Positions 40,001 through 52,572 of a stretch of 64,000 bases of DNA are shown here, piece after piece; positions within the stretch are counted from its first letter, which is position 1, and each line of letters begins with the position of its first letter. The stretch covers positions 2,418,001 to 2,482,000 of the forward strand of contig NC_059568.1 of the NCBI RefSeq assembly GCF_905220415.1, given 5' to 3'. The notes below the pieces were generated by a model, which was not told the origin of the DNA, ran no database searches, and saw only the letters and a list, made by a program, of their open reading frames with translations. Source of the stretch: Colias croceus. Its lineage: Eukaryota; Arthropoda; Insecta; Lepidoptera; Pieridae. A program made the translations under genes and the position numbers.

Positions 40001-41775
40001 CTGTATTTTTAGGCTGTTTTCATAATATTGTGATATATGGTACAAAATTTGGGATTATATTGAAGAGAGCATTGAAAAGCGGACAAAGCTTCAAGTGCCA
40101 TCATCCTCCCATCTCCACTGTCGCTAAGGAAAATTAAAGGGGCTTCGTGTTTTTCAATAGACTTAAGGACGTCGATTTCTTCTTTATTTACAGATTATTT
40201 TATATAATTGCCTTTATCAATGTAATAGGGGCTCAATTTTGATTTGTTTTTATGTTACCTCACACAAAAAATGTATTAAATTAAATGAAAATCTTGTAAT
40301 TAATTGGCCATTCTTATGTTACATATACATATACTTAAGGTGCTTTTGGTTTTTTGTTTTTTCATCAGTCATCAAGTTCCTATCCTACATAACAAAGATG
40401 CATTAAGAACTTCCATCTCATGTCCCTCATTTCCCCATTTACTGGCTGAGCAAAGTCTGCTTTATAGCTGTTGAAAATGTAACCATTCTTAGTCTAATTA
40501 CACTTACCCATCGACTTGAATATAAAGCATGACGAAAATACTCAACCAATAGCAGGTGACGTGACGTCATAAATACATGTCAGCCCCTGTCACATGTTGT
40601 GGCATCGTGCTTCGTCATCGCTCGCGTTGTTGACTCGTGATTGGCGAAACCCTTTTTAACATAATCCTATTTCAGATACATACTTTACAAGTGGTATTGG
40701 TAAATGTGACCAAATCTTGTATGACCAAAATCACAGGTAATTAAACAGTAAGGTAACAGTCATATTTGTAGAATTATAAGGTCACAATAATAGATGATTA
40801 TAATTAATTCAAGTCTCACGAGAAGAGTGAACGAACCTTCAGGAATTGCTTACAACCAGGCAAGATCGTGGTCAAGCGTTTCCATATAGATCGTAAAAAA
40901 TGACGGTTTACACGAGAAATGAACAAATTGAGTTTGAGGAACCTGTATTTATAATTGGTTTCAAAATCACAAAATGGTATTATATGAACTACGTTTATAC
41001 GTAAACAACGTAAACAACTCCGTGATCGTAGATATCTATGATATTAGAGTATTCTATGATAGTCGATAGATATGGTAATTTTCCAAGTTTCAATATACCC
41101 TGTTAATTGGTTGAAATAGGCATGATCATGGCAGTCGTTCAACATGAAAATTTTTTCAAAGTGTCGAGATAAGAGTAGTGCGCAAATACATTGAAATCTG
41201 CTCAATAAAATATAAAATAAATTAACATAATGTAAAGTCAATGTATTATTTATTATTTCTTTTACGTAAAAGTCCTAACCTACATTCTAATTTGCACTTC
41301 AATAATACATTCGTATATTCTTATTCAAGTTACACAAATAAATCTTGCATTTAATATTCGAGTGGGGCCAAAGCTTAGATGCCTAGATAGGTATCTTGGG
41401 AATCGTCATTACCTAACCCGTAACCGCGTTTTCGAGAGAAACTATTAAAGCCTATCTTACACGAGCGTTCTGACTTTTGTAACAATTTTGCAGTTCTGTG
41501 AAATGTATGAAAGAGTTACGAGTTACTAAACCTACCTAGAAAGACATATTATAATACAGTAGTATTATAATATGTCTTTTTGATGTTAATTTATTTGTTA
41601 CGTTCATACATAAAAATATACAGGTAGTAAAGTTTACGAGAGTACCTATGTAGTGTGTCAGTGTGTAGACACAGGACACCTATAATATTTTTCAAAATTA
41701 AATTGTATAATAACTGCTAATAATTTATACAAATACCTCATCGCAATATTTTTAAAATATATATAGAACATAAAG
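37014..41775. other. Intergenic, mostly unassigned
   Basis: Contains a possible coding exon on the minus strand (37591-37814, see findings), a 3'-end-like segment with hairpin (38260-38425), a decayed repeat end near 38975-39001 and an (AATTT) microsatellite at about 39928-39950. A perfect TGACGTCA occurs at 40562-40569 without an associated gene. Confidence 0.45.
38260..38430 (+). repeat. Retroposon-like 3' end with hairpin
   Basis: AGAGCCGGCTTTAAAATCGG (CTCTCAC) forms a stem-loop followed by TTGTATTAAATGACAATAAA and a TTTCTTTCTTTCC run. Stem-loop plus AATAAA at the end is common for non-LTR 3' UTRs, but no coding part is attached and the class is unknown. Confidence 0.35.
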
Positions 41776-42290
41776 TAAATACGAATACTACTTTTACGAA
41801 TACGAATATCAAACCTACTATTCGGCGAATACGAATACGAATACGAATATCTAGCCTTGGTAATAAAAGACTTATTTATTTAATGAATGTTTACTCTTAT
41901 AATAATTAAAATTTACAATAGGCAATTTTTTATTTAAAAAACATAAAATTCGTAGATTTTCTGGTTTTAGGCTATTTTTTTTTCAGTCTGGATGTTTTCA
42001 GGCGTTGAAAAAAGTCTTTCCGAAGCGACTGTACATGGCTTCAGTGAAAAATATTGTTGGGCGAGTTTTTTCTGACTTGGAAATTGGACATCTTCTCGCC
42101 AAAAGGCCAGTGGATCAGCAGTCTCTGCACACGTTTTTTCGCGCGATTTTTAAATTTGTAGTAAATACAGTTGCGTAAAAAAAATATTCGTTTTTAAAAA
42201 TTCGTATATTCGCCGAATACGAATATTCGGTAAATGTCTACTATTCGGCGAATACGAATATTCGTATTCGTATTCGTTGCATCACTACTA
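41776..42290 (-). mobile_element. hAT-derived element framed by CGAATA repeats
   Basis: Both sides consist of CGAATA-type arrays (left 41776-41855, CGAATACGAATACGAATATC; right 42187-42280, GCGAATACGAATATTCGTAT). The centre holds the end of a hAT transposase on the minus strand. The right side ends TTCGTTGCATCACTACTA. No 8-bp target duplication could be fixed. Confidence 0.6.
42003..42146 (-). pseudogene. hAT transposase C-terminal (dimerisation) fragment
   Basis: The minus frame reads AETADPLAFWRED, FPSQKKLAQQYFSLKPCTVA and SERLFSTPE. This is the DPL.FW....FP.L..LA..YL.....S.ASERLFS signature of the hAT C-terminal dimerisation region. The catalytic part is absent, so it is a relic. Confidence 0.75.
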
Positions 42291-42446
42291 TAATCACTAG
42301 TATCAGTTATCGCGCATTAGGCATAGGCCTTGCATAGGCAAACATAATATCTAAGTACCTTCATTATAGGTATTTTATTTTTTAATTGTATGGCGTATGC
42401 AATAAATATATTTAAATTATGTCAGAAAATTATACAAATAAGCCAT

Positions 42447-42552
42447 ACTAATATTGGTTATAAATGCGAAAGTAGCTCTGTCTGTCTCTCTAACGGGAAC
42501 TCTGTGGGTTTTTCTTTGACTGCGCGGGCGAAGCCGCGGGCGGAAACCTAGT
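42447..42552 (-). repeat. Family C interspersed repeat, deleted copy
   Basis: CATACTAATATTGGTTATAA (ATGCGAAAG), CTAACGGGAACTCTGTGGGT and GCGCGGGCGAAGCCGCGGGC. The middle third is missing compared with 53532-53760. Confidence 0.7.
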
Positions 42553-43136
42553 TTAATATAATATGGTTAATATTAATACATAATATTTTCCGCAATTTCA
42601 TGACGCAAAAAAAACCCTTTATAATGGTGTGTTACAAATAAGACGAATCCACATCTATTTATCGGTTTCTTAACGCGAAGTAGGATGTCTTTTCATACTT
42701 ATTTTTAGCATTTTCCTTTTAAGTATCAGATAATATGGCAATAACACATTATAATAATATCTTTATATATTCTTTTGAATGCGCAGATTTGACGAATTTC
42801 TTTTGATCTTGATAAAAGCAGGTGGGAATAATTCTAATCGAATACTTTGACGGCTTACGTACAAACTTTCATGTTTTAATAAATAGATGTTATAATATAA
42901 GCTAGGGGAGCCCTCCCAAATCACAAAATACCGATTAATTGTATTCTCAAACGTAAATTCGTCGAGTTGGGAGCCCGTTTTAATCTCGATATTATGGGGC
43001 GACGATAATTGCGTCGACAGTCTTAAGATCTTTCTCCTTCTGCAGCTACAAGTGTTGGGGGCAAAATATAATCTATGTACTCATTAATGCTTCGAAGTGT
43101 TTTTGAAAGGGTTAAAAAGATTTTGTTAAGGTAAAA

Positions 43137-43327
43137 GTGAAGTCCCATGTCCCCTAGTGGGGTAAGGGGCAGATGCATTATACATCTGTTTCATTGATCG
43201 ATTTTCTTTAGGGACAAATAAGTGATCCTTTTGTGTTCTACCAGACCGAGACACTTTTTTTTCTTCGTCTCCACCAGGAATCGTGACCCCTCGGTGCTAA
43301 GCTCACGCGTCAACCACTGTATCAAGG
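43137..43327 (-). repeat. tRNA-derived SINE (minus)
   Basis: Same family and orientation as 31222-31430: plus-strand AAGTCCCATGTCCCCTAGTG, GCAGATGCATTATACATCTG (TTTCA), TTCGTCTCCACCAGGAATCG and CACGCGTCAACCACTGTATC. Confidence 0.7.
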
Positions 43328-43502
43328 TTTGTTACGGTACATTTGGGTTTGTATTAAGATAAAAATTAAGAAAAATGTAATTGAAGTATTTATTTGTTAT
43401 AAAGTTTTCTTTTTGTGTCTATTTCGTGGCCATATGGTAGATTTGCTCATTTCATGAAATGATTGATCATTTTATGATATGAAACACTTTTATTATAGAA
43501 TT

Positions 43503-44371
43503 TAATATTATTGATCCATTACTGAATAATAGAATTTATTATTATTCAGTAATGGATCTCGGCATCCTTCTGGACGATAAATGTTTCTTCGACGCCCATA
43601 TTGAGTACATGTCCAGTAAAGCCTACAAATCCCTTGGTTTCATCCTAAGAACAAGTCAACCTTTTAAAAACTCTCAGTGTTTAAAAATGCTATATAATAG
43701 TTACGTCAGAAGCATATTAGAATATGGAAGCATAATATGGCGACCATTTTTTAAAAAATATACAGACAAAATAGAAAAAATACAAAAGATATTTATGAAG
43801 CATCTTAGCTTTAAAGCAAAACATAACTTTAAGGACTACAAAGAATCCTGCATTTTCTTTAAAATGAATACTCTCGAAGACAGACGTACTCTTTCAGATA
43901 TTATGTTTCTTTATGATCTCCTGAACAACAAACTAGACTGCCCCCAAATAACAGAAAATATATATTTTAACACCCCTCTAACTCGAACACGTAATACTCC
44001 TTTATTATTTATACCACGTACAAAAAATCAATATAATTATGAAGAACTCACTCTTTAATCGCCTACCTTCGATATACAATGAAAAATTTTCTACTCTTGA
44101 CATATTTAACAGTCCTCGCAATCGTTTTAAATCCAATGTAATTAAAATATTATCAAACGTACCTAACACATTTTAATCATTCACACGCACACACATACAT
44201 ACACACAAACACACCCAAACGCACTCACCCACACACACAACTCACCACTCTTTAATAAGTTACTGTTTTAAATATACATATAATTGATAATAATTGTAAA
44301 ACTCGTAATTGGCGTATTGTATCATAGATGTAAGTAGATTAAGTCAAACTGTAAGCTGTGTAGTTTTCGAA

Positions 44372-44402
<31 letters not shown>

Positions 44403-44404
44403 AT
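43503..44404 (+). mobile_element. 5'-truncated LINE with reverse-transcriptase end and (AAAT)n tail
   Basis: Coding from 43546 to a stop at 44174-44176, then about 200 bp of 3' UTR with a CA-rich tract (44180-44245), ending in CGAATAAATAAATAAATAAA. At the 5' edge an 18-bp perfect inverted repeat (43513-43530 / 43541-43558) overlaps the start of the coding part. No target duplication was identified. Jockey/CR1-like by protein look; the clade was not tested. Confidence 0.8.
43546..44176 (+). pseudogene. Non-LTR reverse transcriptase, C-terminal portion, frameshifted
   Basis: Reads VMDLGILLDDKCFFDAHIEY, SKAYKSLGFILRTSQPF, LYNSYVRSILEYGSIIWRPF and IEKIQKIFMKHL. This is the thumb-like region downstream of the catalytic YADD motif in Jockey/CR1-type ORF2 (DLGV.FD.KL.F..HI...; LE.YCS.VW.P). 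The first frame stops at 44056-44058. The next frame carries NSLFNRLPSIYNEKFSTLDI to TAA at 44174-44176, so a one-base change sits near 44030-44045. The catalytic residues are missing through 5' truncation. Confidence 0.85.
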
Positions 44405-45099
44405 TGCCATTTGCCGCAGATATATTATATCGAATCAGTGGTAAATGTTAAAAATATGTAATGACGATTCAAAAGTGCTTCCAGAAGAAGTCTAATTGAA
44501 ATTTGAATAAATAAATGTAAGAGTTTGTTATTTTTGTTTTTTTTTTTTACATTTCTTTTACATATTTGTAGTATGTAAGGTCCATGGTTTCGTCGTCATA
44601 ATATTTTATATGTCATAATTATTGTAACCAGTTCAACGCTTTTATTTCTAAATCAATACGTTAGACAAGGCACAACTTCGAGTTTCAATTTCGTAATGCT
44701 ATTTCACTCATAATAGATATGAGAGCCTTGGTCGAGGGTATTAAATCATTTCTAATGCTTTTCTAGCTGCCTTCAATGGCGTGTCTGTGCCAAAACAATG
44801 TGGCAATAACATTATGCCCTGTTTTACTACCTGCTCCACAGATTATGTTAGCTTGTGGAATACAATATACCTACCAATATAGATAATAAAAAAATATACC
44901 AGTTGTTTCATAATTTTTTGTCTGTGTTTAGTTTCTTTTTAAGTGGGTTGTATGTTCATATTTTAATTTTAAATTAGTATCTGTGTTAGTTTTTCTAGTA
45001 AGTATCTGTGTTAATGATTATAGATTTTTTTAAATAGAAAATGAAAATATTATGGTATTTATAACAAGTTTTGTTTCAATCGTGTTTTTTATATTAAGC
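44405..45099. other. Intergenic AT-rich stretch, nothing recognised
   Basis: No gene or repeat signature was recognised. Confidence 0.45.
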
Positions 45100-45434
45100 C
45101 ACACCCCGGACCCTCCATACAAAATTATCGTATTGACAGTCACACTGTAGAGACTGCAAATGTGTGTGTTAACGCTTTATGGTTGGCACATTAATTGTGA
45201 CTAGCGTAAAGAAATTCGCGTTTTTCTGATAAAATACATCCGTAAACAGCACAATATCTAACCATTTTCTACGAAAAACGATAATCACAAATCCAAAATA
45301 ATAAAATAACTTTAAGTCAATTTGATTGAATATGTTTTTCATCTTCGTTGCGTATCGTCCTCGTGAGGTGTTTTATTTTGGCGGAGTGTCCCTTCTGTAG
45401 CGTTTAGCTACCTACTAATAAATTGTATTCTGTG
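45100..45434 (-). mobile_element. Second P-like/THAP element, inverted
   Basis: The inverse of 14633-15030, about 60 bp shorter. Ends CACACCCCGG and ATTCTGTG; flanks ATTAAGC (45093-45099) and ATTAGGC (45435-45441) differ at one base, giving a 7-bp duplication as for the first copy. On the minus strand ATG at 45265 opens MVRYCAVYGCILSEKREFLY. Confidence 0.6.
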
Positions 45435-45441
45435 ATTAGGC

Positions 45442-46214
45442 ATCAATCCGTTGTATAGCAGAATAAATTGTAGAGTAAATTTTGGATACAAACAAGAGCT
45501 TTAAAAAGTCTGTATACATTATTATAACACGTTACTATTATTGCATATTATTCCGATATCTTTTTATACTTACCTATTATAGTGTCTCTGAAATTCCTAT
45601 GTCTATTTTTAAATTAAATTGAAAGCGAAATGGCTCATGTTACACGGTAGAAAATTAAGAAAGGTAGATAAATGTGAGTGGACAAAGTCACGAGGGTTAG
45701 CTAGCGATATCATAAAGTGCAGTCTACATTAATTTTACGGAGGACGCAGCAAATTTAATCTTCACGGATTTCTTTACAGCACTATGAGGTAACAGTTAGT
45801 TATTGAAAGGAATTCCTGACATTTTAAGAATGGCCGGTGGTCGCCTGGCCTTTATATTAGACGAGATATTTTACAATTTGCCGGATTTCTCAAGCTACTC
45901 AGTTCCAACTATTTAATAAAGACGTAAGTGGTCTATATGAAGGTTTTAAAAGCTGGAACGTTTATGACTTCTTCACTTTTATTTACGTCGTATCTTTGTT
46001 TGGATTTCAGGTCCTAAGCTACGTTATTTTAAACTGTTAGAAGACTGTTTTGCGAATTCATAATTTTTAAGGAATAATAGTTTTAATAAAAATCTAAACG
46101 ATCATAAAAGTTATAGTGAGAAACAATAGTATTAGCGGTATTTATTAGCGCAAAGATATAAGTCACTTCTATAAATTTATTCTCCGCATATTCAGTTATT
46201 TTAATTAAATCCGT
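45442..46214. other. Intergenic stretch, nothing recognised
   Basis: AT-rich with chance reading frames only. Confidence 0.45.
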
Positions 46215-46442
46215 TCAATAGGTAGTGAATAGTTTGACTGGCTGGTTGGCTTGGTTGGTAGTGACCCTGCCTTCCAAGCAACTGGTTGTAGGTTCGATTC
46301 CCACCCGGGGCAAATATTTGTGTGATGAACATAGGTGTTTGCTCTGTGTCTGGGTGTTAACCCATTGAGCCCCAAGCGGCCCGATCGGTCCACGACACTA
46401 GATTTTCTATTGTGTCTGTGGTTCCGGGGCCTGAGTTATTAA
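46215..46442 (+). repeat. tRNA-derived SINE with A and B boxes
   Basis: TGGCTTGGTTGGTAGTGAC (A-box-like, about 46247) and GGTTCGATTCCC (B box, 46291-46302) sit in a tRNA-like head. The body has GTGTTTGCTCTGTGTCTGGG and TAGATTTTCTATTGTGTCTG. It is not a functional tRNA because no cloverleaf can be closed after the B box. Confidence 0.75.
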
Positions 46443-48306
46443 AATTGTCTTTATTAGTATTTTTAAAATTATACATAACACAAGCGAAAGCTTAGTATGG
46501 GATCAGATCGTGCCGTGTGTGAAAATTGTCCCGAAATATTTATTTATTTTTATTTTAATAAGATACAAAACCACCGTGAAATATATAGCAAGATATATTA
46601 GCAATGCTCCACATTCAAACCGTTCGATTCTATAAGGTCCTTGTAGAAAGAAATAGAAAAACACTCTGTTAATTACACCGATGTTCGTGCGAGTAGGTAG
46701 TGAAGTCAGCATTAAACATGAACAGCTGTACTTTAGTAAAAGCTTTCTTTCCGAGATTGATTCAGCAGTTTATATACTTTGGCATCGCAGAACGTACCTA
46801 CAAATTAGTTTTATAGTTCCCTGTAAAGTGCTAACGAGGAACAACGGTAGTAAATTTTGTAGGCTAAGTGATGTTTTTGTAAAGTTTAAGAGTTTTAGGT
46901 TTACTACACATTTGGGTCGGAGCGGCTGGGTGGTGAACGAATAAACGGCCTGGGTCGCTGTTGAACTTATTACGTCGTGTAATTTTGTTGCATTGTGAAT
47001 CAATCATTTTACTTTTGCATTATTATAGTAAGATGAGGTTTTCTGTTTTCATATTTAACTAAATAATTCCTGCTAAAAGTGTAACTTTTCATATAAAATG
47101 ACAATACAAGACAAATATAAATAACTACGATGGGATGTTGATACTTGTGTTTGACTCGTCTTACCTTCTGTATTATTATAATCCAACGGCTATGACGGAC
47201 ATTCAAGCTTGTGTTTGGCTCGTCAATATTTGTTTTAATTCCACCCCGAAAATTAACCTATTATTAATTTTGAAATTCACAGTAATAATGTACGAACTTC
47301 GACCGATGTATTTGAAATTTTGATCGAAATAGCTCACTAAAATTATTAAAATTAACATAACACAGCATAAAGTTATTCATACATGCTATGTTAGTTTATT
47401 TAAGTTTGTTTATTTTAGCGGGAAATGCTAGTAGATTTGTGTATTATTAATGAACCGTTATACTCGAGTTTCTCAAAAGCTACAGGTAGTGTGTGTACTG
47501 TGTAGCGACATATCAGTGGGTCGATAATGAGTAAACTACCAACATTATAAAAACTATACTCATTTACAAGTTCCTAAAAACTGGTGCGTTAAAAAGGTGA
47601 TAGTGTTAAATTTAAATATATTACATATAGATTTCTGAATTCTCTTTATACATTCCTCCTAAGGTAATTGAACAACAGGAAAATATTTTTCTATTTTTTA
47701 AAGAAAAAACATTTCCATTGTTTTTCTTTAACTTTGGACTGTATTGCTTATTGTAGCTACACTACATACAGATTTGTATTTTGATGTTAATTAGGTTATA
47801 GCTTCTTCATTAACAGTACATAAACTTTCTATAAATAGTTAAGATTCCAAACAGAAAAAATGGTAAAAGCCAAGCGAAACATAAACCTCACAATTAATGT
47901 TCCAATTACGTACATTTTTCGAGCTTTTTCCTGAAAAAAAGAGTTGAAAAAACATTGCTAACTGCATCATTTTCCCGCTCTTTCGTTCCGCTTCGTTTGC
48001 CAACATGGCCATAACTTTAGAATGATGGATGAAATCTTTCCCATAATATCCGGACCCACCACAGATCATTTAAAAATTGTCACCCCATTTTGAAATATAC
48101 TCGCGATTTTGACAGCTTCATAATCTAAATTTGACAGCGTATGTCAAATAATTTACTGCAGAGCCAGCGCTACCCGATACCGCTACCCGATATGCACACA
48201 AAATTTCATGAGAATCGGTCCAGCCGTTTTGGAGGAGTATGGTAACTAACATTGTGACAGGGGAATTTTATATTTATGATATTATTATAATCTCTGTGTT
48301 ATAATC
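46443..48306. other. Intergenic; possible small gene near 47.9 kb
   Basis: Contains a candidate small reading frame on the minus strand (47839-48069, see findings). CGCTACCCGATA occurs twice in tandem near 48168-48192. Confidence 0.4.
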
Positions 48307-48463
48307 CATACTAATATTATAAATGTGAAAGTAACTCTGTCTGTCTGTCTGTTACTCAATCACGCCTAAACTACTGAACCAATTTGCATGAAATTTGGTA
48401 TGGAGATATTTTGATACCCGAAATATGTACCACGGGCGAAGCCGGGGCGGACCGCTAGTATTC
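48307..48463 (-). repeat. Chimeric interspersed repeat (family C tail, family B head)
   Basis: One end matches family C (CCATACTAATATTATAAATG, TCTGTCTGTCTG, TATGGAGATATTTTGATACC). The other is the family B head (CCACGGGCGAAGCCGGGGCG, GACCGCTAGTA). The junction is near 48420. Confidence 0.65.
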
Positions 48464-51400
48464 AATATTCTAAGTAAATGACCATCATCTGATAGTATCT
48501 TCACCGTGACGCGCTTATAGTGCGTGTGTGTGAGGCAAAGTAAAATAGCCCGATTCAACTATTAAGAGTGAAAAAGTGACAACTGGCGTAAATTTTGGCT
48601 AATTATGAACATATTTTCGACGTGACACTCCCGGAGCGATAATAACTTATCATCGTCCTGTTTCAAAAAACGTTTTTAGTCTATGATATCAAAAATAAAT
48701 TAAAACATCTCTGTAAAATTCCCACGACATCTTACGAGCAAGTTTAGTCAACATTAAAGGAATTTTACTGAACATAATTTGCTGATATAAACTTGACTGT
48801 CTATAAATAACTTATTTGGTATGGATCGTGGATAAATGTATAGCATTAAGTGTATGAATTATGTATTACTTGCCGATGTCGTATACAAATTTATAGGTAT
48901 CCTCTTTTTTACTCAGTTCGAGATGTTCTTGGGGAAAAAACTATCTTGTAGATTGCAGGAAACGTTTTAATTATTCCAAATTTGTTAAAATATTGCTTAA
49001 CGGAAACGGGAAGATGGGCAATCAGATTAACAATGCTATTATTTTTATTAGAGCAGAAAAGAATGCAATGACTTCTGCAAGACGTAAACGTCCCCTTTGT
49101 CGCTTCTATTATCTACCGTAGTCCTAAGTCAGCTTACTTGGGGCTTCTAAGAACTGAGAAAGTCATATCTAGTATCATAAAACGAGCTTTATCTATATCG
49201 AGGTAGTCAATTAATAATACCTAAGTAAGTAATATAAAGTGGGATGATAGTATCAGAAGGGAAAATAACAGCTTCAATCGTCGTCAAACGAATTTTATTG
49301 AATGTAATTTGATAATATAACATTGACTGACTATAAATAACCTATTTTGCATCCCTACAAGTGTTTAATCATCCCACTTTTTACCGAAGACCTTGCGCAT
49401 TTGCCTTTGAAGGGCTTACGGCCACGCAAAATTTTGTGCTCAACGCGCCTCTCACAACACCTTCGGGAATATAATGTATGTACATACAATGTCACAATAC
49501 CGATGGGAAATCACACGATCAAACATAATTTGCATATGTATATTAGCACTTTGGTTTCCATGCATTTCCGAAAACGGTTATATATAATGATTTTTAGTTC
49601 CATTTTATGCAGCACATAAAACTAAAGGTGGATGGCTGCTCATGTAATTTATGGCGGGGCGATATTAACATTGCACTGTAAAAACGAATTTACAAAAACA
49701 GTCGCATAAAAATAAGTTTGGTTGCGAGAAAGCAATTAATATTCTGGAATATTAGTGTTTTAAATAAAATTTTAGGGCTAGCTTCATTGACGTTCATTAT
49801 TTTAAAAAATAAGTGAATTGGTAGCGGTAGTGATAAATATTTTTTTTATCGTCGATAGGGAAGCGCTTGACCACAATCTCGCCTGATTTTATGCTGAGAT
49901 ATGGTCTAAGATGGAACGCACTTCCCTAGAAGGTACCTGTTCACTCTACGCTTGAAGACCCCCATATTGTATTCGTCGGAACTAACGAAATAAAAATATA
50001 GTTTTGAATTGTAGATACATGTATTTTATTAGAAAGCATTTTTAGCAGATTACATCACCGTTCTTACCAAATCCTATCAACCTTTATTCGTATTCGAACA
50101 AAACAAAACTAAGTAAGTTAAATCCACGTAGAGTATTTTAATAAAAAGATTTCGCTCAAAGGAGGGAAATATTCCTTACACGATCGGAATGCGAGAGACC
50201 AATACAGAGGGCGCGTCCAATTTTTGTAATGATATTTAATATTTTAGAATACAGAACTGAAATACATAAAAGAATATTTATTGAAGGCGAAATGTATTTT
50301 GTTGAGAGTATCGGAGCCTCGTTCCAGATTTGTTTATATTAGATGATGGAATAAACTAGAGAAATGTGAATTTATTTATCTTTATTGAAATGGTATGAAT
50401 TTTTGTGTACGGATTGCTTTATGCAGAAATGTAACTAGACATTCTGTTTGGATAATGTTTTGGTTGTCTAGTAATTTTATTTTGGCATTAAATTAAAATT
50501 ATAGTTTTCACAATTATTGGGTATTTTTTTCCTCGTATTATACTTGTCTCAACTTGTCTTTAGCAAAGCGGAACACCGTTCTATTCTTATTTAATAGATC
50601 AATTATTACATCTATCAATCGATCGATCATCGATCAATTGATTTATTTAAGCACTAGAAGTATAAGAAAAGCAGTTATACCACTGGCTCATTTCAATTTA
50701 AATTTACTCAAAGATTTTGTACAATTGAAGTTACACGAAATTGACGTTTTAATCTCAGTACCTTTAAAGTACGAAAATCTTGCGTCTTTCTGATCCAACC
50801 ATTCTTTGTTAAACAATGTAATATCAATCCGCTGACTTCATTCGTCACTCGAAAACTAATTATAAAGCGAATTTACATAATCCAACCATTCAAGCTACGA
50901 TTAATCTCTGACTTTCGAAAAATCTAGAAGGCCTGAGTTCGAATTTATTTCGCCGAAATTGGAGATTCGCTTCGAGGTAGGAATTAATCAATCAATGTGC
51001 ATCATTGATAAACCTTTAACAATTGCATTCTGAAAAATACGCGGGAAGTTTCAATATTGCCATTTCGCTAATAAGAAAATTATTAATTCTGTTTGTGCTG
51101 ACTGATGACAACCTGGCTGGCTGAGTTGAGCTGAGCTGAGTTGACTGTTATACCGACTCCTTTGGGTTAACGAGTGAGTGAACAAGCCGATTGACCAAGG
51201 AAGGTGACATTTTCTGTGTTTTTGAAATGAATAGATCCTCACAAGATCCTTACAATAATTCTAGTTTTAGCTTTAGGGAAGTTTGGTGAGCAATATAAAA
51301 GAAACCTCAATACAACTGGGACTGTACCAAACACACGCAACATTATGCACCCTACACTCCGAAAGTACTATGAACCATCGCATTTGCAATGCAACGCTCA

Positions 51401-52572
51401 TGATAATTCAAAATGGCAGCCCGCATTTGACACACAAACATTTTGTGGTATCTTGCTAACTAGAGGCAAATATGTCCTGGACATCGGTTTGAAATATAGC
51501 CGTGAGATATGATCGTTGATGGACATATGATGGGCTGACATCGATGTGCAGTCGAGGATGTATGAATTTGGCGTGGATCGTCTCAGAAATACGCTCGTCT
51601 GCGTTTTATTATTGTATACAGAAGTTCTTCAAAAGGTATTTTGAGTTGGGGGTTATCATGGTATCTTAAAGCAGTTATTTCCATTTTACAGCTTATTTTG
51701 CAGTATCGAAAGATGACAGACAGAGCTATAAAATAGGTCGTCTAGCACAGTCGCTTTTTCACATTAGAATAAATACTGCTAGCCAACCGGCAACCCTCCT
51801 GAAATAAGTATGGTGGTAACATTAAGGGCCCTTAGTAGGTGAAAACGGCAAAATGGACTGTTTTTTATGAGCTATAATTGAAAATATTGAAGTTTTATCG
51901 CACTGAAATTTCTAATATCTATTACAGAACGTATGTGTGATGGGATGACTGTTTCCAAAACACGATTGGAAAAATTTTGCTCGATAAAAAAAATTCCTGA
52001 AGTTACCTCTAAAATATGATATAAATGCTCAATACAACTGTAATTTACGATAATAATTCGTATAAAATCACAAATACCTTCCCGATTTCTTGACTGTTTT
52101 AGATTTCGAAAATACTAAATATTTTCATTCACTTTTTGATAAAAATGTGAATGGCGCTTACGATTTTTAGTTTCGAGCACGTTGATTCCATACTAAACGC
52201 GGACCCCCTCATCGCTTACCTCAGGCCCGAATAGCTGAATTTTCGCTGACCGCCTAACCCCCCTTAAAATTTTAAATAAGGTTGGTTATAATGATATCTT
52301 TTAAATTAAGACAAACCTTAAAATCATAATCCTGGCAACCAGCCTAGCCGGTGCTCAAAGGTGATGAATTTTATATTTAGTCTCCGTGTTAGGTACTTCA
52401 TTTAAAATGATGTACTAACAATGTCTGAATTATAAAAATTCCCTCCACTCAAAATTTTTATATTTCTTGATAAATTTATAAACTAATGTTTTTTATTAAA
52501 CAAGTATCTTCCAAGAAAGTCACATAAAATCAGGCTAAAAGTACAATATAACCGTTTAGCAATATTAAATAA
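48464..52572. other. Long intergenic stretch, nothing firmly recognised
   Basis: No gene found. 51110-51150 has a TGAGTTGAGCTGAGCTGAG run. 51780-52340 looks like an unclassified older repeat (GGGCCCTTAGTAGGTGAAAA, CCGCCTAACCCCCCTTAAAA) but has no second copy here to confirm it. Confidence 0.4.

Noticed and set aside
40562..40569. TGACGTCA (CRE-like) palindrome
   Set aside because: A single 8-bp match with no gene nearby; expected by chance in 64 kb.
44175..44245. CA-rich tract considered as an independent microsatellite locus
   Set aside because: It lies within the 3' UTR of the truncated LINE and is described there.
46247..46320. Possible tRNA gene
   Set aside because: A and B boxes are present but the acceptor stem does not close and the sequence continues into a SINE body.
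46770..47003. Apparent duplicate of secernin exon 5 (CCGACCCAAATGTGTAGTA resembles part of it)
   Set aside because: Similarity is confined to about 19 bases, in a different reading frame, without splice sites; chance match likely.
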